This document shows positions 9,303-51,606 of a stretch of DNA of 64,000 bases, piece by piece (within the stretch, counting starts at the first letter, position 1; each line of letters starts with the position of its first letter). Both the position numbers and the translations under genes were made by a program. The stretch is from Allolobophora icterica. Lineage: Eukaryota; Annelida; Clitellata; Crassiclitellata; Lumbricidae. The stretch spans positions 21,690,835 through 21,754,834 of the forward strand of contig OY744615.1 of assembly GCA_963556255.1 (NCBI GenBank), written 5' to 3'. The notes beneath the pieces are model-generated. The model saw nothing but the letters and a program-made list of their open reading frames with translations. It ran no database searches and was not told the DNA's origin.

Positions 9303-9842
9303 CTTCGATTTCGCAAACGCGTCCTTCAACGACTCGGCTATAGTTTCTCCGCTATTTCTCGATTTTCTGATTTCTTCTTTCATTTCGTTAAATTTCACGC
9401 GTTCGTTTAGAATTAACGAGTATTCCTCGTCCGAAATATTACCGTCTTCCAAAGATTTCGAGATGTAGTGACTGATGGCATTGAGTCTCGCTTCGGCCAA
9501 CGTTTTAATATTTTCATGCTTCTCCGCCTTTGGTGTGAGCTTTCTGTTGATCACGCGCCCGATCACGCTGAAAACACCCGCTCCAACCGCCAGTGCTTGT
9601 AGAACCATCGCGATAGGTGTCGCGACTATCGTAGACAGAACCGTGATTGCCGAAGCAGTTGAGCCCAACGCGACTAGAGTCGATATACCGTCTACTACGT
9701 TGATAATCCTAACACCTTTACGATACTTTTTACCTAGAGTCTCTCTTTTTTTGAGTTCCCGCTCGAGCTCTTGTTGAATTTCAGTGATTTTCGAAAGTCG
9801 GAAAGCATGGGCGCTTCCATCGATTTTCAGTGGGATCTCCAT
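9279..9842 (-). CDS. Hydrophobic (two-segment) Polinton protein of unknown function
   Basis: The 187-residue protein has an N-terminal coiled-coil-like region (STKITEIQQELERELKKRE class of sequence), then a long apolar stretch at about residues 50-95 (VDGISTLVALGSTASAITVL, then IVATPIAMVLQALAVGAGVF) that could form one hairpin or two membrane passes. A soluble helical C-terminal region follows (NISDEEYSLILNERVKFNEM). This architecture recurs in Polintons but I know no function. Membrane insertion is predicted only from hydrophobicity. The end of the gene is built from the ACGTTTT repeat. Confidence 0.6.
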   Translation of the reverse strand: MEIPLKIDGSAHAFRLSKITEIQQELERELKKRETLGKKYRKGVRIINVVDGISTLVALGSTASAITVLSTIVATPIAMVLQALAVGAGVFSVIGRVINRKLTPKAEKHENIKTLAEARLNAISHYISKSLEDGNISDEEYSLILNERVKFNEMKEEIRKSRNSGETIAESLKDAFAKSKENVERET

Positions 9843-9870
9843 TCTTTTTATAATAACGCGATATAATTTT

Positions 9871-10266
9871 TTAAACTGCGATATAATTAACGAAACATAA
9901 CGAATCGCCTTCGATTATACTAACTACGGAATCGGAGTCGTTTTGAATAGTAATTTCGATGTCTTCTACTTGTCCGATAACGACTCCATCTCGTAGACTC
10001 GCTTCGATTTCCTGTCTAAGCGAAACTAAACACGATCCTTTTGTCATTCGAACACCTAGTCCTAGCGCCACCGTAGCTGTTTCTCTAGGTTGAATCGTTA
10101 TCAGTTGTTGCGCAAAAATCTCCCATCTTAGTCCGCCCAGTTGTCTGCAAGGCGTATGCGTCACTTTTTTCAACGTCCAACGCACCTCTTTCGGTTGGGT
10201 TCTAACTTCGATCCGACGAGTGGGTCTCGTTATAAATTTATGGATAGGTCTGTTGAATCCCGACAT
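9871..10266 (-). CDS. dUTPase-fold-like protein lacking clear catalytic motifs
   Basis: The 131-residue protein has a middle and end that follow the trimeric dUTPase pattern: an LITIQPRETATVALGLGVRM strand pair (compare the family's I.pr....v.tGl), a turn at EASLRDGVVIGQVEDIEITI in the place of the GI...aGviDsdY segment, then QNDSDSVVSIIEGDSLCFV, matching N......i..Gd...Q. The usual A.G.DL start, the RSGLA phosphate loop and the catalytic Asp/Tyr of motif 3 are not recognisable. I infer a structural or regulatory reuse of the fold. It lies between the hydrophobic protein and pX-like genes and starts behind gtataaataaaATG. Confidence 0.45.
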   Translation of the reverse strand: MSGFNRPIHKFITRPTRRIEVRTQPKEVRWTLKKVTHTPCRQLGGLRWEIFAQQLITIQPRETATVALGLGVRMTKGSCLVSLRQEIEASLRDGVVIGQVEDIEITIQNDSDSVVSIIEGDSLCFVNYIAV

Positions 10267-10289
10267 TTTATTTATACGAGGATAAGTTT

Positions 10290-10892
10290 TTAAAACAACA
10301 TACCGAGAATCGGAATATTTCGGAAAGGCGAATTAGGCCCTAGTATAAGCCCGGAACCGGGTTTCATATACAACCCACTACCCGTTTTCATATACAGTCC
10401 CCCACCCATCGAACTGCCTTTCGGCCACGGAGACAGATACAACCCATTTCCATCCGGTCTTACTTTACAAGCCAAGTCCCCTTTTTTAACGTACAATACT
10501 CCCGATCCGCTTATTTTATCTACAACTTTCGATGCAGCTGCGGAACCTATACCCGTTAAAGCGCCTTGTGCTAAACTAGGTAGTACGCTTGTAAGAAGAA
10601 ATTTTCCGGCAGTAGCTAGAAATGGTAATATAGCTCCGATAAAAGCGCCTTCGACTTTAGCGTTATATATTAATTGCGTTTTACTCATTTTGATCGTCGT
10701 GCCCTTTCCGTCTTGGTAAGCTTTCGCCACTTTCTTAATTTGCGCTTTCGTAAAAGCTAAAACGTGGTCTCCCTCCAGATCATCGTGAGATAGTCTAATA
10801 CTGACGCCATCGATTCCCGCTTCAAGCGCTCGTTTAATCTTGTCTTTTTGTCCTTCCGAAATATTAACATAGAAGTTTGTGTACTGAGTCAT
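10290..10892 (-). CDS. Membrane-active pX/pVI-like virion protein
   Basis: This 200-residue protein belongs to a well-conserved Polinton family. The N-terminal part (NISEGQKDKIKRALEAG, VSIRLSHDDLEGDH, MSKTQLIYNAKVEG) is followed by an apolar amphipathic region at about residues 80-125 (FIGAILPFLATAGKFLLTSV, LPSLAQGALTGIGSAAASKV) that should interact with membranes. The C-terminus is a Gly-rich repeat (GGGLYMKTGSGLYMKPGSG). At least three sites fit adenain cleavage rules: L-T-G-I-G, I-S-G-S-G and M-G-G-G-L. By analogy with adenovirus pVI/pX it would be a capsid-cementing or endosome-disrupting factor activated by the protease; this is inference. Start at 10892 follows ttatatataaaATG. Confidence 0.7.
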   Translation of the reverse strand: MTQYTNFYVNISEGQKDKIKRALEAGIDGVSIRLSHDDLEGDHVLAFTKAQIKKVAKAYQDGKGTTIKMSKTQLIYNAKVEGAFIGAILPFLATAGKFLLTSVLPSLAQGALTGIGSAAASKVVDKISGSGVLYVKKGDLACKVRPDGNGLYLSPWPKGSSMGGGLYMKTGSGLYMKPGSGLILGPNSPFRNIPILGMLF

Positions 10893-10924
10893 TTTATATA
10901 TAACTAAGATAAAGTTTTAAGTCT

Positions 10925-11725
10925 TCACACTTCTCTAATATGAAACTTGATCGACATCGCTTCCCCTCTAATGTTAATTAGTTTTCCATTTTGGTCGGTA
11001 AGTCTCGTTTCCATCGATGAAATCGTATTCATCGTAATGGGGAGATAAATTAAGTTAGCTGGGATTTGGATGATCTTATAACCAGGTCCAACGGTAGGAA
11101 AAAACGAATATATCACGTTCGTCGTCGATCCATTCGAGTACGAACCTCCGATTATATCGCTAGTTACTCTAAAGCTGTCTATGTTCATTATGTTCACAAT
11201 GTTCTCCGATTCGAAATAACCCTCCGTATATGTCCCGGGAGTGAAACCTAGGACCGTTCTGATCGAGTTGTCTGATGTGAAATCAACCTTATAATTCGGC
11301 GCAATGTTTAACACCGCCTTCAACGTATTAGTGTTTGCTTCTAACGTAATGCAATATTCTTCGTTTGAGACGTCGTAATGGCTGTTCTCTTTCATGATTT
11401 TCTTCACGTAGTCGTTTATATCCTCGAGCTCATAGGACCCTTCTGGAATATCTACGTCAAACCACGTCACGCCATGATCCGGCGAATACCTGAAGTTGTT
11501 GTTGCTCGCGTCTATGTTAGGAAACACGTAGTAAGTATACAAATCGACTAGAGCCATTTCATACTTTTTGGTTTTATCTAGTTCGATTACAGGATTGTTC
11601 CTCGTTATTATTCGTGCGGTTCTGTCCTTTTCGTTACCCACTAAAATGTAAAACGACGATTTAGGATTCGTGTTAGTCGCAGTCTGTGCTGTGTTCACCT
11701 GTATCTTCACGAGGAGTTCTTCCAT
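10925..11725 (-). CDS. Penton (single jelly-roll minor capsid protein)
   Basis: The 266-residue protein has the recognisable Polinton penton order: YEMALVDLYTYYVFPNI near residue 55, a GSYELEDINDYVKKIM segment near 95, the VLGFTPGTYTEGYFESENIV region near 160 and a C-terminal strand IRGEAMSIKFHIREV. It is beta-rich throughout with no hydrophobic segment. It would form pentamers at capsid vertices and anchor the fibre. It is next to the packaging ATPase on the same strand, the usual neighbour in this superfamily. Confidence 0.85.
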   Translation of the reverse strand: MEELLVKIQVNTAQTATNTNPKSSFYILVGNEKDRTARIITRNNPVIELDKTKKYEMALVDLYTYYVFPNIDASNNNFRYSPDHGVTWFDVDIPEGSYELEDINDYVKKIMKENSHYDVSNEEYCITLEANTNTLKAVLNIAPNYKVDFTSDNSIRTVLGFTPGTYTEGYFESENIVNIMNIDSFRVTSDIIGGSYSNGSTTNVIYSFFPTVGPGYKIIQIPANLIYLPITMNTISSMETRLTDQNGKLINIRGEAMSIKFHIREV

Positions 11726-11743
11726 TTTTACTAGTATATTATA

Positions 11744-12532
11744 TTATTTTAATTCAGAATTGGGGATGTAAAATTCATCTAATCCACAACGGTATTTACC
11801 GCTGCTCCTTTCACTCGTTAAGTCGATAACTACGAATTGATGCGGTTGTTTCCACGACTCCACGCATAGTTTTTTAAATTCCTCTATAGACATGTCCGTA
11901 CTTACATGATCGTTGTAGATATGGGAAACGTTCTTCATGTCTTGGGGAAATAAACAAATAAAGTTTGCGTTCTCTCTGATAGTCTGCCTAGGCAATTTAA
12001 AATAATTCTGGGCGAGGTACAAACAGTCGACGTTACTATGTCTGCCCCTAATATAATACGTTTCGCATTTGTTCTGCTTTTCTAATTGTAAATCGTCAAA
12101 AATCATCAAGTTCTTCTTTTCACGGCTCAACTCTCTCGGATCCGGTACATCGTTCGCGGATTCGTAAAACCTGCATTCGATATCCGACTTGTCTCTTAAA
12201 TGTTTCGCTATCTCTTCTACAACGCACGCCGGAGAAATATTAGACCTCATTATCTCATCTCGAATGTTAAACAGCTCGATGATCGTTTCTTTTGGTAGTT
12301 TTTCTTCGAATGCCTTCTTAAGAATTTTGTACTCCGGTTGAAATAGAGATTTTCCGAATACTTGCAAATTGTCATAGTCGAGCCATCCGGGTCTCAAAAG
12401 TAAGTTTAACAATAACGTCGTCTTACCGCATCCCGATTTTCCTACTATTACACCCCTTATACTTTTAGGTAATAGGTTGATATTAAATCTTTTCAACGAT
12501 AAATCGTTCCACGTTAAGTCTTTCACTTCCAT
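11744..12532 (-). CDS. FtsK/HerA-type genome packaging ATPase
   Basis: The 262-residue protein contains Walker A GKSGCGKTT at residues 31-39, Walker B LMIFDD at 142-147 and a conserved Asn/Gln-containing sensor region (YYIRGRHSNVDCLYLAQNYF) near 160-180 with an arginine-finger-like Arg at RQTIREN. This is the A32-like packaging ATPase of Polintons and related viruses; it should pump the linear genome into the preformed capsid. The length is normal and the frame is intact. It starts behind ttttatatatttaaaATG and diverges from the phospholipase gene across a 34-bp gap. Confidence 0.92.
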   Translation of the reverse strand: MEVKDLTWNDLSLKRFNINLLPKSIRGVIVGKSGCGKTTLLLNLLLRPGWLDYDNLQVFGKSLFQPEYKILKKAFEEKLPKETIIELFNIRDEIMRSNISPACVVEEIAKHLRDKSDIECRFYESANDVPDPRELSREKKNLMIFDDLQLEKQNKCETYYIRGRHSNVDCLYLAQNYFKLPRQTIRENANFICLFPQDMKNVSHIYNDHVSTDMSIEEFKKLCVESWKQPHQFVVIDLTSERSSGKYRCGLDEFYIPNSELK

Positions 12533-12566
12533 TTTAAATATATAAAAGTTCTATATTAAAACCGAA
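12533..12566. promoter_or_regulatory. Compact divergent promoter region
   Basis: Only 34 bp separate the ATGs of the divergent ATPase (-) and phospholipase (+) genes. The gap is nearly all A/T and contains tttaaatatataaaag, readable as a TATA-like box from both strands. Both transcripts must start inside or very near it, giving very short leaders. Confidence 0.5.
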
Positions 12567-13112
12567 ATGTATTGCGTAAAGTGTAAAGGAAAGACCGAAA
12601 CAAGAGATCTTCAGAACGCCGTCAGTAAAAATAATAGACCCATGCTTCGAGGCGTATGCGTCGTATGCGGAACGACTAAAACTCAATTCGTAAAAGGAGC
12701 CGCTGTAAAAGGTGGAGATGTAGTTGGTTCGTTGAATTCAGTTATTAGAAACGTAAAGTTACCTTGGGCTAAATATCCAGGCGAGATGCATCTTCCAGGT
12801 CATTCGTTTACAGGACCCGGGACTAGGTTGGATTTGAGACTGAATCCTGATGGAACTCCTAAAGATTGGAGTAAGCCTATCAACAGAGTAGATAATGCAG
12901 CTTACCACCATGATTTGGCTTACGATCGACACCCCGATACGGCTTCTAGGAATGTTGCCGATAGAGCAATGATTAATGATTTGAATAATATTCCTAATCC
13001 TACTATCCGAGAGCGTATGGAGAGAGCGGTAGTTAAACCTATATTGTCTGTTAAATCGAGTCTCGGGTTAGGTTTAAAAAAAGCCCCGACCCGATATGGA
13101 CTGATCAATTAG
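12567..13112 (+). CDS. Zinc-ribbon (DUF5679-like) plus parvovirus-type phospholipase A2 protein
   Basis: The 181-residue frame has two parts. Residues 1-42 form a zinc ribbon with CxxC pairs at Cys3/Cys6 and Cys31/Cys34, of the type I recall as DUF5679. Residues about 66-130 contain the phospholipase A2 signature seen in parvovirus VP1 and Polintons: the calcium loop FTGPGT at 81-86 and the catalytic HDLAYD at 115-120. Such domains breach endosomal membranes during entry. The frame ends 30 nt after an A7 run in LGLGLKK, the point where related proteins known to me continue into the integrase. It may therefore be the upstream part of a recoded fusion. Start at 12567 follows the divergent promoter. 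Confidence 0.8.
   Translation: MYCVKCKGKTETRDLQNAVSKNNRPMLRGVCVVCGTTKTQFVKGAAVKGGDVVGSLNSVIRNVKLPWAKYPGEMHLPGHSFTGPGTRLDLRLNPDGTPKDWSKPINRVDNAAYHHDLAYDRHPDTASRNVADRAMINDLNNIPNPTIRERMERAVVKPILSVKSSLGLGLKKAPTRYGLIN
13073..13083 (+). promoter_or_regulatory. Candidate -1 ribosomal frameshift site (TTTAAAAAAAG)
   Basis: In the phospholipase frame the codons read GGT TTA AAA AAA GCC, so T TTA AAA (13073-13079) fits the X XXY YYZ slippery heptamer, and A AAA AAA (13076-13082) is a second one. The integrase frame is exactly -1 relative to it and is open from 13055. No evident ATG lies before the integrase catalytic region. A simple indel in the A7 run is the alternative. A GC-rich segment (gccccgacccg) follows immediately; no strong downstream pseudoknot was identified by eye. 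Confidence 0.45.
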
Positions 13113-14005
13113 CGGATGAACTACATAAACCGGTAGTAAAACATTTTAGAAAGAGAAAATTGTACGTTAGTGGAATAGATGAGATATGGGCTGCTGATTT
13201 AGTCGATATGCAAGCCTTCGCTAAAGAAAACGATGGTGTGAAATACCTATTAACCGTTATAGATGTGTTTTCAAAGTACGGATGGATCGTGCCATTGAAC
13301 GATAAGAGTATGAAATCTACAGCAAGCGGCTTCTTGAAGATACTCGAGAGTGGACGAAAGCCCGTTAAATTATGGGTAGATAATGGTAAAGAGTTTTATA
13401 ACAAAGACGTTAAGAATTTGATTGGGTTATACTCTACGGAGAATGAAGAAAAATCTTGCGTTGTCGAGAGATGGAACAGGACGATGAAAGATAAAATGTT
13501 TAAGTACTTTACAGCTAATTCGACGAGAAGATATATCGACGTTTTAGACGGAATGGTTAGTAATTACAACAATACGAAACATTGTTCCATTAAAATGACG
13601 CCTGCTAAGGCTAGTATGAAAACGAATGAAAAGACTGTATTTATGAATTTATACAACGAAGAGGTCTCAGAGCCTATTGCGCTTAGATTCTCGGTTGGAG
13701 ATAAAGTCAGAATAACGAAGAAGAAAAACATATTTGAAAAAGGATATACACCTAGATGGACTGAGGAAATGTTCACAATTGCGCAAGTTCAGTATACAAA
13801 TCCAGCAACTTATAAGATTACTGATTCTAACGGTGAGGAGGTACAGGGCTCATTCTATGAACAGGAGCTACAGAAGACGACTCAAGAAATATTTAGGATC
13901 GAAAAAGTGATTAGAAAACGTGGGAAGAAATCACTCGTTAAATGGTTAGGATATTCAGACTCGTTCAATTCTTGGGTGGATAACGATAACTTGATGACGT
14001 TGTGA
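13085..14005 (+). CDS. Retroviral-type integrase with C-terminal chromodomain
   Basis: It joins the element's ends to host DNA. The DDE triad is visible: Asp in WAADLVDM (13196-13198), Asp in WVDNGKEF (13379-13381) and Glu in VVERWNRT (13466-13468), followed by the conserved YNNTKHCSIKMTP. After an SH3-like region (FSVGDKVRI), a chromodomain closes the protein (FRIEKVIRKRGKKSLVKWLG, then YSDSFNSWV), expected to bind modified histones and steer insertion. The frame has no ATG before 13208, which lies after the first catalytic Asp; the upstream frame (TDQLADELHKPVVKHF and on) also looks conserved. Translation therefore probably enters from the phospholipase frame, or the gene carries a one-base defect. 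I list the open part from 13085; the true N-terminus is uncertain. Confidence 0.9.
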   Translation, partial: PDPIWTDQLADELHKPVVKHFRKRKLYVSGIDEIWAADLVDMQAFAKENDGVKYLLTVIDVFSKYGWIVPLNDKSMKSTASGFLKILESGRKPVKLWVDNGKEFYNKDVKNLIGLYSTENEEKSCVVERWNRTMKDKMFKYFTANSTRRYIDVLDGMVSNYNNTKHCSIKMTPAKASMKTNEKTVFMNLYNEEVSEPIALRFSVGDKVRITKKKNIFEKGYTPRWTEEMFTIAQVQYTNPATYKITDSNGEEVQGSFYEQELQKTTQEIFRIEKVIRKRGKKSLVKWLGYSDSFNSWVDNDNLMTL

Positions 14006-14068
14006 AACGATTATTCAAAATGCTATTTCGACTTAAAGAAAATAATTTTCATATAATAAAGAGATACT

Positions 14069-14764
14069 ATGGCAATCACATGGAAAAACTTTGATATTAA
14101 TAATGTTATTTTCGAAGACGTTACAAAAAGGTCTACTCCCGCTGAAACTAAATTTCAACGCATATTTCTAAAGTACAAATACGCCGATGGGACAATCGAC
14201 AAAATATCTATAAAAACTCCTCCGCTGTATTCTTATGGGATTCAAGAAAACCGATCTTCACAAACGGGTCTCTTAGACTCGTATTCTTTACCATTAAACA
14301 TGTACGATAGAATGGTTGGTGAAGACGAAGCGAAAACGATTGAAATTTTTGAATCGTGTTTAAAACTGGTAAAAGAACATCTTTAAAAATCTGATGTGAA
14401 AGACGCGCTTAATAAATACGAAATGAATGCGGATGTTGATCAAATGGATATTTTTTACAGAAAGAAAGATAAAGGTAAAGTCCTTCCCGATATACCCCCT
14501 ACTCTATATCCGAGACTTTTAACTGCCTATGAAAAATCACGAAATCCAGATGTGCCACCTAAGATAACTACAGGATTTTACGATTTAAACGATGAACCGA
14601 TAGATCCTAAAACTCTCATAAATACGCGTTGTAAGGTTGTTTGCGATATTCGCATCGATAATATCTATATCGGGGCTAAACCGTCTATTCAGGTAAAAGT
14701 AAACGACGTCATAGTCCTCGATCGATTCGTTAGACAAAGGCGTCTTTTCTACGCACAGGAATAA
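14069..14764 (+). pseudogene. Possible ssDNA-binding-like protein gene split by one in-frame stop
   Basis: Two stretches in the same frame, 14069-14383 and 14387-14761, are separated only by TAA at 14384-14386. The first part (FQRIFLKYKYADGTIDKISI, then KTPPLYSYGIQEN) resembles the strand pattern of single-stranded-DNA-binding proteins of large DNA viruses, where a P-[LM]-x-[ST]-x-[FY]-G motif is typical. The second part contains DIRIDNIYIGAKPSIQVKV, another OB-fold-like strand pair. No ATG starts the second part before codon KYEM. I infer one gene of about 230 codons broken by a nonsense change, or read through. The functional assignment is weak. A hairpin lies just 3' at 14779. Confidence 0.5.
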
Positions 14765-14778
14765 GATGAATCATAGCT

Positions 14779-14799
14779 TTTATAACTGCTGGTTATAAA
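14779..14799. terminator. 8-bp hairpin 3' of the last Polinton gene
   Basis: TTTATAAC (14779-14786) pairs with GTTATAAA (14792-14799) across a 5-nt loop, 15 bp after the stop at 14762-14764. It matches the placement of the hairpins at 5903 and 9189. Confidence 0.45.
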
Positions 14800-15118
14800 A
14801 ACCCACGTAATCACCTGATGACTCATACGATGGTCGTGACGTCACGTGGTTATTGCGTGGTTGTCCCAGAATAGTCTAAATATAACTACTCTCGTTTCCA
14901 AGAACGGAGAAAATAAATATACCGTGAAGGGCTGCTCTTTTTAAACTGGCGGCTTAAACGGGCTTAAAAACTAATTTTACTTAGGTGGCGAACAGGATAA
15001 AACGAACAAGCTTCACGGGTTTAAACGGGCCAATTTACTTAGGCCGCGCATGCTGAAAACTTTGCTTTCATTTTAATCGCCCGATTCCCCGTTCTTAAAA
15101 CGGGTTTAAACAACTAGT
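14800..15118. promoter_or_regulatory. Terminal noncoding region with AP-1, CRE and E-box sites
   Basis: The gene-free right end holds TGACTCA (14819-14825), a perfect CRE TGACGTCA (14837-14844) and an overlapping E-box CACGTG (14843-14848). Two copies of TTAAACGGGC follow (14954-14963 and 15021-15030), each with a downstream ACTTAGG. It probably includes part of the terminal inverted repeat and an early promoter region, but the matching left end is outside the window. Confidence 0.4.
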
Positions 15119-15402
15119 ATAATGTAAAAACATATAATATAAACACGCAACTAATAAACACACATATAATATAAACACACATATGATATAAACACACATA
15201 ATATAAACACACATATAATATAAACACACATAATATAAACACACATAATATGAACGCACATATAAGATAAACACATATATAATATAAACACATAATATAA
15301 ATACACATAATATAAACACACATGTAATATAAACACACATAAAATATAAATACACATATAATATAAACACACATAATATAGACACCCATATAATATAAAC
15401 AC
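15118..15402. repeat. AT-rich minisatellite, unit about 15-17 bp
   Basis: About 17 imperfect copies of acacataatataaac or acacatataatataaac run across this stretch. It directly abuts the presumed right end of the Polinton and is clearly host-type simple repeat, helping to bracket the border. Confidence 0.85.
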
Positions 15403-16527
15403 GTAGGCTATTTGATATAACTGAATGGAGAATTTATGTCGTTTGCGTGTTTAATGGCTGATGCGATGTGGCAGCGGGCGGCCATTCCGTAAGAGCGGGA
15501 GAAAGCAGACGACGAGCAGCGAGCGCCTAAGCGCGGGAAACGGCAGACGACCAACGTATTAGACGACGACGGTCTTCCATTCAAAAGAAGCTCGACGCTT
15601 CTCTTTCGCCACACCCTCCCTCGTCTCGAAAAGACTTCATTCCCAGCGAAAGACTCGAATGATGTCGACCTTAGACACTATTCCCGCAAAACGACGCCGC
15701 GCGACGAACAAAGAAACTAATGGTGTTCTTCCGCCGTCAAAAGAGTGCGTGCTCGTCCACGAGCGGAGTAATACAAGCCGTCAAATGAAATTTTTAGGTC
15801 AAATCACGTGATTCAGATACGTCATTTATCATCGGAAGCGTCAGATTTATTAATATGAGCTAAAGTAAATGGTTCGATAAATGCAACAAGAGCTGATATT
15901 TAGGTAAGTATGTAAGCAAGTAAGTAAATAAGTAAGTAGCCTTTTATCAATGCAAGACAAACGCTCACATTTGACAAAACAAGCAATGCTGTAAAGAGTA
16001 AATGTTATTGGATCAGAAAAAGCCCAAAACAATTTAGTTAGCTTCTATAGCATCTACTATAAACTTTAGCTTCTGACGCTCGGTTCGCGATGGTAAACTG
16101 TCCGAAGACTGTGGAGTTAACGGACACCCGATTTAAGGCAACTAAAGCCACGATATTCTTGGCAACAGATCGTGTGCTGAAAGAAAATCCCGGTTGTCTC
16201 TTTTCTAGAGTCTCACAGGAGGTTCACTTCAAAATCCCAGACAGTTCGTTGTTAGTTGTTACCAAAACATGGCGGCAGCTTAGCGATGAGCATTGTAGTG
16301 GTTAGTAAAAGAACGAGTAAATGCCACGTGATTGACACGGTAAGCATCACCGGTCTGACTACAACGCAATACGTCCACGATTACACGAGACCTTTGCAAG
16401 CAACGGCTTAAAACCCAGCAATACCACACAGTCCCTCTGACCAGAGAGATCTTGCAGATATGTGCAGTGATTTATCTGTTGAAATGTTTAAAAGGTAATG
16501 CAACGATGTTTACTGCTTTTTCTACAG
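15403..16527. other. Host intron or flank, no gene recognised
   Basis: Noncoding sequence between the minisatellite and the first recognised host exon. It contains a short AAGTAAGT-type repeat near 15,903-15,940 and many stops in all frames. No promoter, exon or repeat family could be supported. Confidence 0.4.
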
Positions 16528-51227
<34,700 letters not shown>

Positions 51228-51606
51228 ACGAAAGATTGAATGAATTACTGGTATAAAATAGTTACATGAAATTGATCTTGTTCTGCTTGTTGTGATGCTT
51301 GAAGAAGAGCGATCATACTCGGTGATATTTTGGCTTTGACGCATGGGCTAGCCTAGGTTTCTATAGGTTCGAATGCAGAAATTAAACCACATTTCACTAA
51401 AACATTACGCAATAAGGAGTCAATCAATATGGCCCTATGTGCAGGGGCGTCTATCCCCCTAAGTCATTGGAGCAACGTCCCTTTCCCGTCTCTTCTTCCC
51501 CCTCCCCATTCCTTCCCCCTAAAATGGTGGCACACACACTAACAGATCTTCCCCCCATTTCTTAGATGGAACATTTGCTCCAAGGTTTCTATGGTGTAGA
51601 CCCCTT

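Larger units (their letters stand above)
1..15115. mobile_element. Polinton/Maverick (adintovirus-like) element, left end outside window
   Basis: The stretch encodes the hallmark set of this superfamily: protein-primed PolB, retroviral-type integrase with chromodomain, FtsK/HerA ATPase, adenain-like protease, double-jelly-roll major capsid protein and penton, plus pX-like and phospholipase A2 proteins. Gene blocks are arranged + (1-5880), - (5949-12532), + (12567-14764), tightly packed with 2 to 110 bp gaps and no introns. Base use is moderately AT-rich with many CG-containing codons, unlike the flanking host DNA. The left terminus and its inverted repeat are not in the window, so the right border (between about 14,765 and 15,118) cannot be fixed by matching repeats. 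Most frames are long and intact, which suggests a fairly recent insertion. Two defects or recoding sites are noted near 13,075 and 14,385. Confidence 0.95.

Noticed and set aside
15040..15118. Exact right terminus and target duplication of the Polinton
   Set aside because: The left terminus is outside the window, so neither terminal inverted repeat nor 6-bp duplication can be matched.
16090..16305. 71-residue + strand frame just before exon a
   Set aside because: Readable but without recognisable homology, and no donor that would join exon a in phase was evident.
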